From Thermoleophilia bacterium (lineage in GTDB: Bacteria > Actinomycetota > Thermoleophilia > Gaiellales > Gaiellaceae), in NCBI GenBank assembly GCA_013362295.1, contig JABFWJ010000229.1, positions 1-11,057 on the forward strand: DNA of 11,057 nt, read 5' to 3'. The first letter of the stretch is position 1. Every line of letters starts with the position of its first letter. Below are positions 5,642-11,057 of this stretch, piece after piece. The notes beneath the pieces were generated by a model that was not told the origin of the DNA, searched no databases, and saw only the letters and a list, made by a program, of their open reading frames with translations. Made by a program: the position numbers and the translations under genes.

Positions 5642-6865
5642 CTACGCGAACGCCTCCCAGCCGCGGAGGAACGCCTCCTGCTCGGGGGTGAGCGTGTCGA
5701 TGCGCAGGCCGAGCGCCTGCAGCTTCGCGCGCGCGATCGCCTCGTCGATCTCGGCGGGGAGCGGGTGCACGCCGGGCTGCAGGTCGCGCGCGTGCTGGAG
5801 TAGGTAGCCGGCGGAGAGCGCCTGCACCGAGAACGTCAGGTCCATGATCTCCGCCGGGTGGCCCTCGCCGGCCGAGAGGTTCACACATACGCCTTGGCCG
5901 ACCACGAAGAGCGAGCGGTCGTCGCCGAGGCGGAACTCCTCGACGTGTTCGCGCACCCTCGACGTCGCCGTCGCGGCCGAACGCAGGGCGGTGACGTCGA
6001 ACTCGTCGTCGATGCCGCCTGCGTTTGCGAGCAGCGCGCCGTCCGGGAGCGCGTCGATCGCCTCCGGCCCAAGGGCGTGGCGGACACCGGTTGCCGTCAG
6101 CACGACCTCGGCCGTCGCGCACGCATCGACGAGCGGTGCGACCTCGAAGCCGTCGTGGTGCGCCTCGAGCGCGGCGAACGGCTCGACCTCGCAAACGGTC
6201 ACCTCGGCGCCCAACCCGCGCGCCCGCCGCGCGATGCCCTTCCCGACCCAGCCGTAGCCCACGATCACCATGCGCTTGCCGGCGAGCAGCAGGTTCGTCG
6301 CGTCCAGCAGCGCGTTGACCACGCTCTGCCCGGAGCCGTAGCGATTGTCGAACAGGTACTTGCAGCGTGCGTCGTTCGCCGCGATGCACGGCACCTTCAA
6401 CGTGCCGTCGGCCTCCATCGCGCGCAATGCGGTCACGCCCGACGTCGTCTCCTCGGACGCGCCGAGCAGCGTGTCGAGGACCTCGGGATGCGTCGTGTGC
6501 GCGAGGCGGATCACGTCGGCGCGGTCGTCGATTACGACCTCGGGCCGGCGCGCGAGCACCTCGCGGAAGTAGTCGATCTCCTCCTCGTGTGACGAGCCCT
6601 GCCGCGCGAACACCTCGACCCCCCGCGCGGCCAGTCCGGCCGCGACGTCGTCGTGGACCATCGCGCCTTGGAACGCGACGCTCACCTCGGCACCGGCATC
6701 GGCGAGACACGACGCGAGGTACGCCGTCTTCGGCTCGATCGGCAGAATCACCGCGATCCGGCGGCCGTCGACGGTGCCCTCCTGGCGCAGCCGCTCGCGC
6801 ACGCCGTTCAGTACGGGCATCCACTCGGAGACCCAGGCGATCTTGCGCTCGCCCTCCGCGCTCAT
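5642..6865 (-). CDS. Adenosylhomocysteinase-like protein A (active site altered)
   Basis: A 407-aa member of the S-adenosylhomocysteine hydrolase family, short C-terminal (thermotogal/archaeal) type. The NAD domain is intact: GYGWVGKG at 203-210 and an acidic EVEP at 226-229. The substrate lysine region is also kept (N164, K169, D173, N174), as are EET at 138-140 and the DD at 113-114. Several substrate-site positions differ. The His of the 'HLEAKTAYL' segment (human H55) is Pro42. The NPLSTQ loop is replaced by residues 67-72 (GAMVHD region). The His of 'NAGH' (human H301) is Gly284. The adenine-side His (human H353) is kept as H336. The ATG forms ATGA with the upstream gene's stop, with GGTGGAG before it; a GTG at 6874 is a less likely start. 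SAH hydrolysis is doubtful; a different substrate or a partner role for protein B is possible. Confidence 0.82.
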   Translation of the reverse strand: MSAEGERKIAWVSEWMPVLNGVRERLRQEGTVDGRRIAVILPIEPKTAYLASCLADAGAEVSVAFQGAMVHDDVAAGLAARGVEVFARQGSSHEEEIDYFREVLARRPEVVIDDRADVIRLAHTTHPEVLDTLLGASEETTSGVTALRAMEADGTLKVPCIAANDARCKYLFDNRYGSGQSVVNALLDATNLLLAGKRMVIVGYGWVGKGIARRARGLGAEVTVCEVEPFAALEAHHDGFEVAPLVDACATAEVVLTATGVRHALGPEAIDALPDGALLANAGGIDDEFDVTALRSAATATSRVREHVEEFRLGDDRSLFVVGQGVCVNLSAGEGHPAEIMDLTFSVQALSAGYLLQHARDLQPGVHPLPAEIDEAIARAKLQALGLRIDTLTPEQEAFLRGWEAFA

Positions 6866-8109
6866 GTGCTCCACCCGGCCGCGAACTGCCGCTGCGCCGC
6901 CGACGGCTCGTCGAGCTCGATGCCGAGCGTCGCCAGCTTCGTGTGCGCGATCTCGCGGTCGAGCTGCTCGGGGAACGCGTTCAGTCCCGGCGGAACGCCT
7001 CCGGATGCCAGGTGGTGCGCGGACAATGCCTGCACGGAGAACGAGAGGTCCATGATCTCGATCGGGTTGCCGTCGCCGCCCGCGATGTTCACGAGCGCGC
7101 CGTCGACGAGCACATACACGCGCTTGCCGTCGACGCCGTGGCGCACGACGCCCGCTCGCACCTCGACGCCGTCGCCGAGCGCGCCGACGTCGATCTCGCG
7201 GTCGTGGTGGCCCGCGTTCGCGAGGATCACGCGGTCCTTGAGGTGGGGGAAGACGTCCGCCGTGACCGCGGCGGTCGTCCCCGTGGCGGTGACGACGAAG
7301 TCGGCGTCCTCGACCGCCTGCGCCAGCGGTGCGACGCGATAGCCGTCCATGTGTGCGCGCAGCGCCTGCACCGGATCGAGCTCGACGACCGTCACCCGGC
7401 CGCCGTATCCCTCGGCGCGGCGCGCGAGGCCCCGGCCGACCCAGCCGTAGCCGACGACGCAGAAGCGCTTGCCGGCCGCGCTGAGGTTCGTCAGCCGGAG
7501 GATCGCGGTCAGCGCCGTCTGGCCCGTGCCGTGCGGGTTGTCGAACATGTGCTTGCAGCGGGCGTTGTTCGCAGCGATCGCCGGAAATGTCAACAGCCCC
7601 GCGTCCTGCAGCGCGCGCAGCCGCGCGACGCCCGTCGTGGTCTCCTCGGTGACGCCCTCGAGCCGGACGGCGAGCTCCGGCCGGTGCTCGACGATGCGCC
7701 TCGTCAGCTCGGCTCCGTCGTCGATCACGATCTGCGGCGCCTTCTCTGCGACGTCGAGCAGGTCGGTGGTGAACTCGTCAGGGCTCGCACCGTGCCGCGC
7801 GTGCACCTCGATTCCCCGGCGGACGAGCGCCGCGCACACCGAGTCCTGCGTCGAGAGGGGGTTGCTGCCCGCCGCGACGACCTCGGCGCCTGCGTCGGCG
7901 AGCAGCGTTGTCAGGTACGCCGTCTTCGCCTCGAGATGGACGACGACCGCGACGCGTTTCCCGCGCAGCGCGCCGTCGCCGAGGCGCTCGCGCGCCAGCC
8001 TGTTCAGGACGGGGGAGTGCCGGGCGACCCAGGCGATCCGGCGCTCGCCCTCGGCGGCGAGCTCGATGTTCGCGATGCGCGACCGGGCGGCGGCGTCGGC
8101 GACTGCCAC
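6862..8109 (-). CDS. Adenosylhomocysteinase-like protein B
   Basis: A 415-aa S-adenosylhomocysteine hydrolase homologue. The family enzyme reversibly splits S-adenosylhomocysteine to adenosine and homocysteine through NAD-dependent 3' oxidation. Most substrate-site elements are present: H58 in HLEAKTAYL, the NPLSTQD loop at 83-89, DDG at 130-132, EETTTG at 155-160, N181, K186, D190 and N191. The NAD motif GYGWVGRG is at 220-227, followed by ELDP at 243-246, and NAGH has H301. However, the later GHP motif reads GNP, so N348 replaces the adenine-side His (human H353). The C-terminus is short and lacks the KPDHYRY tail of eukaryotic-type enzymes. The start is GTG with no clear Shine-Dalgarno. 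It lies 15 bases after the glycoside hydrolase gene and is coupled to paralog A. It may be a true SAH hydrolase or act on a related nucleoside thioether. Confidence 0.85.
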   Translation of the reverse strand: MAVADAAARSRIANIELAAEGERRIAWVARHSPVLNRLARERLGDGALRGKRVAVVVHLEAKTAYLTTLLADAGAEVVAAGSNPLSTQDSVCAALVRRGIEVHARHGASPDEFTTDLLDVAEKAPQIVIDDGAELTRRIVEHRPELAVRLEGVTEETTTGVARLRALQDAGLLTFPAIAANNARCKHMFDNPHGTGQTALTAILRLTNLSAAGKRFCVVGYGWVGRGLARRAEGYGGRVTVVELDPVQALRAHMDGYRVAPLAQAVEDADFVVTATGTTAAVTADVFPHLKDRVILANAGHHDREIDVGALGDGVEVRAGVVRHGVDGKRVYVLVDGALVNIAGGDGNPIEIMDLSFSVQALSAHHLASGGVPPGLNAFPEQLDREIAHTKLATLGIELDEPSAAQRQFAAGWST

Positions 8110-8124
8110 GTCTGAGAGGTTAGA

Positions 8125-9381
8125 TCAGGAACATTCCGACGACGCCGTAGGCGGCACGACGTCGTAGTGGCGCGCGACCATGCGGCCCGCCACGTTGCGG
8201 AGCGTGATCACGAGCCTCTGTGGATCGAGATCGCCGGGGAGCACGGTGACGGGAACTGAGCCGTCGCGTTGCATGCGCGCCGTGTCGCCCGTGTGCAGGA
8301 GCTCGCTGTCGCACCCGGTGAGCGTGTAGGTGACGGCGAGGTTCTGCGTCGCCGCGCCGTGGATCCGCAGCTCGCTGGCCGAGACCCGCACGACGAGCGG
8401 CCGCCTCGGTTGCTGCCAGCGCACGACGCCGTTGCGCGGATCGAGGGCGGCGGCCGAGGAGCGGAACGAGTCGAAGGCCGCGCTGCCGACGAGCCCACTC
8501 TGCCACGGCTCGCCGTGGTGGTTCTGGAGCATGAACCAGATGAACATCGTGACCGCCGGGACGCGATGCGCGAGCGCGACGGCGCGGCGCAGATCGGCGG
8601 AGATCTGCGCACTCGAGAGCGCGGGTCGCGACTCCGCGTACTCGGTGACCCAGAGCGGCGTGCGGGCGCGCCTGAACGACCGCGAGATGTGCACTTCGAA
8701 TCGCCCCAGCCCGGTGAGGCCCACGTCCGGCCAGGACTCGTGGTCGTCCGGCCGGCCGCCGACGGCCGCCGGGTACGGATGGTGCGCCCATGCGTCGAAC
8801 GGCAGGTTGCGGTCGATCCGCGCCAGCGCGGCGACGAACCGCGCCGGACAGTGGCTGGCGGCGGTCTCGCCCGCGGCGACCAGGGTGTGCGGGCTGCCCG
8901 CCTTCACGCCGCGGTATCCCGCTCGGACGAGCGCCGCGTAGGCCGCCGGACGGTTCCGGGCGTTCAGGAACCGGCGCGTGTTCGGCTCGTTCCAGATCGA
9001 GATGAACTTGACGACGCCCAGCGTCGGGTAGGCCCCCGAGTAGCGGGTGGCCACCGCTTGCGCGAATGCCTGAAAGTCGGTCGCGCGAAGCGGTGGCACA
9101 TTCGGCCTGCGGTGACCGTTCGCCCAGCGCGGCGTTCCCCAGATGGTGACGAGCACCTGGACGCCGTGCCGCTCGGCCGTTGCGACGAGCTGGTCGACGT
9201 CGCCGAACCGGTACGCGCGGTCGAAGGGATTGCGTGCGTTGCGCGGGCGCGTCGGCGCGACGTGCGACCAGTCGACGATCGTCCGCACGACCGACGCGTG
9301 CGACGAGGTGAGCTGCCGCCAGGCGGCGTGCCGTCCCGGCCCCCAGCGGAGCGCCTGGTCGTCGAGGACGCCGACGTACAT
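8125..9381 (-). CDS. Secreted glycoside hydrolase, (beta/alpha)8 type (GH5/GH39-like)
   Basis: Predicted retaining glycosidase of clan-A type. From the first ATG it is 418 aa. It has an early strand with VVRTIVDWSHV at 31-41, TIWGTPRWANG at 79-89 and FISIWNEPN at 126-134 with the likely acid/base E132. WAHHPYP at 198-204 and LWVTEYAES at 243-251, with the likely nucleophile E247, follow, then FIWFMLQNHH at 280-289. A C-terminal beta-rich tail from about 325 to the end may be an accessory domain. The spacing of NEP and the second Glu is usual for GH5, GH39 and related families; the exact family and substrate are not clear. In frame upstream (to 9468) lies a good signal peptide, but no ATG, GTG or TTG precedes it, so the true start is uncertain. 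It heads a unit with the two adenosylhomocysteinase-like genes, 15 bases apart. Confidence 0.82.
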   Translation of the reverse strand: MYVGVLDDQALRWGPGRHAAWRQLTSSHASVVRTIVDWSHVAPTRPRNARNPFDRAYRFGDVDQLVATAERHGVQVLVTIWGTPRWANGHRRPNVPPLRATDFQAFAQAVATRYSGAYPTLGVVKFISIWNEPNTRRFLNARNRPAAYAALVRAGYRGVKAGSPHTLVAAGETAASHCPARFVAALARIDRNLPFDAWAHHPYPAAVGGRPDDHESWPDVGLTGLGRFEVHISRSFRRARTPLWVTEYAESRPALSSAQISADLRRAVALAHRVPAVTMFIWFMLQNHHGEPWQSGLVGSAAFDSFRSSAAALDPRNGVVRWQQPRRPLVVRVSASELRIHGAATQNLAVTYTLTGCDSELLHTGDTARMQRDGSVPVTVLPGDLDPQRLVITLRNVAGRMVARHYDVVPPTASSECS

Positions 9382-9468
9382 GCGCGGCGCAGCCGCCGCG
9401 GTCGCGGAGGCGAGCCCGGCGGTCGCGCAGACGACCGCCAGCAGGGAGGTGAGCCGCAGTGTGTTGAT
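9382..9468 (-). other. In-frame signal-peptide coding segment upstream of the annotated ATG (start codon unclear)
   Basis: Reading the hydrolase frame upstream of its first ATG gives 29 codons: NTLRLTSLLAVVCATAG, then LASATAAAAPR. This is a typical signal peptide with a cleavage site near ATA/AAA, and it joins directly to MYVGVLDD. The only start-like codons are ATC at 9466-9468, preceded by GAGGG (9475-9479) at a good distance, or CTG at 9457-9459. Alternatively, a GTG at 9497-9499 in another frame would reach this peptide if one base were removed from the five-A run at 9483-9487. Confidence 0.6.
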
Positions 9469-9502
9469 GCCGTGCCCTCGCGAAAAAGTCCGCTCTCACT
9501 CT

Positions 9503-9530
9503 TAGCTAACCTTCCGCGAAAGGTTGTAAA
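9503..9530 (-). promoter_or_regulatory. Candidate promoter of the glycoside hydrolase unit
   Basis: The minus strand reads TTTACA (9525-9530), 16 bases, then TAGCTA (9503-9508), a plausible -35/-10 pair. It is the only AT-richer stretch between the GNAT gene and the hydrolase. It would start transcription near 9496, leaving about 28 bases before the ATC at 9468. Prediction only. Confidence 0.35.
9508..9525. promoter_or_regulatory. 18-bp near-palindrome inside the hydrolase promoter (operator or hairpin)
   Basis: AACCTTTCGCGGAAGGTT (minus strand) matches its own complement at eight of nine pairs. It fills the spacer of the candidate promoter, an ideal place for a repressor. As RNA it could also form a 6-bp-plus stem at the end of the GNAT transcript, but without a U-run. 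The half-site AACCTT differs from the CGGAAAC sites near the LacI gene, so another regulator would be expected. Confidence 0.45.
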
Positions 9531-9561
9531 TTCTCCCAGAAACCCCCCATTCGAGTCGCGC

Positions 9562-10413
9562 TCAGGCCGGGCGCACGAACCAGCGCTGCCGGGAGAGCTG
9601 GCTGAAGCCAGCCGATTCGTAGAGGCGGCTCGGGGCGGGATGACCCTCGTCGCCGCGCGAGCCGACGAGCGCGCCGGTCGCGCCGGCCTCGCGAAAGCGC
9701 TGGAGCCCGAGCAGCAGCAGCGCGCGGCCGAGCCCGCGGCGGCGGTAGCGCGGATCGGTTCCGAGCGGCTCGAACTCCGCGACGCGGTTGGCCTCGTCGT
9801 ACCACCCGAGCGCGAACGCCACCGGCGTCCCGTCGTCGGCCTCGAGCACGAAGTCGAGGTCGCTGCGGTACGGCCACGTCGCCATCACCTCGGGATAGGT
9901 GTCGAGGGAGACGCGCGTCCCGAGCTCAGCCCAGGACCGCTGGTGCACCTGGACGCGCTTCGCGATCTTGCCGCCGTAGTCCGCCACCGTCTTCAGCGCA
10001 TAGCCCGGCGGCAGCTGCGGGGTCTCGATCTCCTCGAGTGTGCGGTAGTTGAGCCGCATCCACACGTGCGCCGGGTCATCGACGAACCCGCGGGCGCGGA
10101 GCCTCGCCCGGGCCTGCTCGTCCTCGCCGCGTGCGGCCGCGTGCAGGTCGACGCCGGCACCCGCTTCGTGCTCGAACCAGTCGAGCACCTCGTCGAGCAG
10201 CCCGGGCTCGTCGGGACGCACCGCCCATTCGAGCGTCGAGGGAGGGAAGTACCAGCCCCAGGCACGGCAGCTCCCGCCGTCCGTCCAGACGCGGCGGCGT
10301 GAGCCGTCGGATTCGTTCGACGCGGCGAGCCCGCCCTGGTAGGCGAGTTCCGCGAACGTCACGTCCACGAGCTGCGGCGCGACGCGCCAGATCGCCTGGG
10401 CGAGCTCCTGCAT
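9562..10413 (-). CDS. GNAT-family N-acetyltransferase with two GNAT-like halves
   Basis: A protein of 283 aa predicted to transfer an acyl group from acyl-CoA to an amine. The C-terminal half, about residues 145-283, is a clear GNAT domain. FVLEADDGTPVAFALGW is the beta4 region, EFEPLGTDPRYRRRGLGRAL contains the acetyl-CoA pyrophosphate loop (RRRGLG), and SRLYESAGF is the usual C-terminal motif. The N-terminal half (about 45-130, including LDEVLDWFE and ARLRARGF) looks like a degenerate GNAT domain, an architecture seen in mycothiol synthase-like tandem acetyltransferases. The ATG at 10413 lies 14 bases after the VWA stop; an in-frame GTG at 10437 is an alternative. Upstream extension of the reading frame overlaps the VWA gene and is not real. 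Substrate unknown. Confidence 0.85.
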   Translation of the reverse strand: MQELAQAIWRVAPQLVDVTFAELAYQGGLAASNESDGSRRRVWTDGGSCRAWGWYFPPSTLEWAVRPDEPGLLDEVLDWFEHEAGAGVDLHAAARGEDEQARARLRARGFVDDPAHVWMRLNYRTLEEIETPQLPPGYALKTVADYGGKIAKRVQVHQRSWAELGTRVSLDTYPEVMATWPYRSDLDFVLEADDGTPVAFALGWYDEANRVAEFEPLGTDPRYRRRGLGRALLLLGLQRFREAGATGALVGSRGDEGHPAPSRLYESAGFSQLSRQRWFVRPA

Positions 10414-10427
10414 CCCTCGCAGTTCGT

Positions 10428-11057
10428 TCAGTCCCACTGCTCGAGCGTCGCCGCGATCTCCTCCAGGCTGGCGAGGCTGTGGCCGCTCGCGAACACGTCG
10501 ACCCGCGGCAGCGCGGCCTTCATCCCGCGGGCGAGCGGGGCATAGTCGGGGTTCTCCTTGAGCGGGTTCAGCCAGATCACGCGGTGCGCCAGCCGGTGCA
10601 GGCGTTCCATCTGAGCGGCGAGCAGCTCGGGGTCTCCCACCTCCAGGCCGTCGGAGCAGATGACGACCACGGAGCCGCGCGCCATGCCCGGGTGGCCGTA
10701 GTGGTCGAGGAACTCTTTCAGCGACGCGCCGATCCGCGTGCCGCCGTCCCAATCCTCGGTCTCCCTTGCCGCGCGCCGAAGCGCCTCGTCGGCGCTCGTC
10801 GTCGCGAGCGCGCGCGTCAGTCGCGTGAGCCGCGTCCCAAACGAGAACGCCTCGAAGCGCCGATCTGCGCGCAACGCCGCGTGCGCGAAGACGACGAGCG
10901 CCCGCGAGTACGCAGCCATGGAGCCCGAGACGTCGAGCAGGAGGACGAGCCGGCGGCGCCTCCGCCTGCGGTCGCGCCAGGCGAGCTCGATCGGCTCACC
11001 GCCGGTGCGGAGCGCACGGCGCAGCGTCCGGCGGAGATCGGAGCCGCCGGAGCGGGC
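10428..11057 (-). CDS. CoxE-type VWA domain protein (5' end outside window)
   Basis: C-terminal 209 residues of a von Willebrand factor A domain protein of the CoxE-like family. The frame is open to the window edge: an Arg-rich segment (LRRTLRRALRTGGEPIELAW) is followed by RRLVLLLDVSGSMAAYSR. DVSGS, coded at 10920-10934, is the metal-ion-dependent adhesion site motif DxSxS. GGTRIG supplies the second metal-site Thr and ICSDG the third Asp. WLNPLKENPDYAPLARGMKA near the end is typical of CoxE relatives. CoxE proteins work with MoxR-type AAA ATPases in maturation of molybdenum hydroxylases such as CO dehydrogenase, but partners would be upstream of this gene and are not visible. The ATG at 10919 is only the Met inside the MIDAS segment, not the start. 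It is followed by the GNAT gene in the same unit. Confidence 0.9.
   Translation of the reverse strand, partial: ARSGGSDLRRTLRRALRTGGEPIELAWRDRRRRRRRLVLLLDVSGSMAAYSRALVVFAHAALRADRRFEAFSFGTRLTRLTRALATTSADEALRRAARETEDWDGGTRIGASLKEFLDHYGHPGMARGSVVVICSDGLEVGDPELLAAQMERLHRLAHRVIWLNPLKENPDYAPLARGMKAALPRVDVFASGHSLASLEEIAATLEQWD

Noticed and set aside
4329..6824. Long open frame (about 831 codons) on the minus strand
   Set aside because: It crosses the TIGR03118 gene antisense and paralog A in another frame, with Arg-rich low-complexity content. It is a GC-bias artefact.
6367..8115. Long plus-strand open frame opposite the adenosylhomocysteinase-like genes
   Set aside because: The minus-strand genes show clear family motifs throughout this span; the plus frame has none.
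8120..9499. Alternative minus-strand frame starting at GTG 9499 over the hydrolase gene
   Set aside because: Beyond the first few codons it is out of frame with the glycosidase motifs and Arg/Ala-rich. Only its GTG is of interest, as a possible start if a frameshift exists.
8269..10302. Long plus-strand open frame (about 677 codons) opposite the hydrolase and GNAT genes
   Set aside because: It spans two real genes and their promoter region in antisense; composition is typical of a shadow frame.
10414..10752. N-terminal extension of the GNAT reading frame
   Set aside because: It overlaps the VWA coding sequence in another frame and is Arg/Pro-rich without domain character; the ATG at 10413 follows the VWA stop and gives a sensible protein.

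Overview
The window is GC-rich DNA with strong third-position GC bias and long antisense shadow frames. It looks like a chromosomal segment of a high-GC Gram-positive bacterium. The gene mix (family-5 binding protein without a lipobox, CoxE-type VWA protein, thermotogal/archaeal-type adenosylhomocysteinase paralogs, weak Shine-Dalgarno use) would fit a deep actinobacterial lineage such as Thermoleophilia, but that placement is inference only. No RNA genes, transposases, integrases or CRISPR arrays are visible.

Left part (1-4426): a solute ABC transporter operon on the minus strand (substrate-binding protein, then a DppB-type permease, then a DppC-type permease cut by the window edge) is transcribed away from a divergent LacI-family regulator on the plus strand. 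The 178-base divergent spacer holds a TTGACA promoter for the transporter, two LacI-type operator candidates and an apparently near-leaderless promoter for the regulator. Pairing a LacI regulator with a Dpp/Opp-type transporter suggests an oligosaccharide or glycoside substrate rather than a peptide. A 14-bp perfect hairpin with a UUCG tetraloop lies between the binding-protein and permease genes and probably sets their relative expression.

Middle (4431-5641): a secreted TIGR03118-family protein starts 4 bases after the regulator's stop codon and is probably translated with it. It meets the next genes tail to tail across a 143-base spacer packed with related palindromic repeats built on CGAATCTGATTCG.

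Right part (5642-11057), all minus strand: a CoxE-type VWA protein (5' end outside the window) and a GNAT acetyltransferase form one unit. After a promoter-like spacer with an 18-bp palindrome come a secreted clan-A-type glycoside hydrolase and two tandem adenosylhomocysteinase-like genes joined by an ATGA overlap. The two paralogs have lost different, complementary sets of active-site residues, which is the most unusual feature here. The hydrolase gene is also odd: its signal peptide is encoded in frame upstream of the first ATG, but with no ATG, GTG or TTG to start it.
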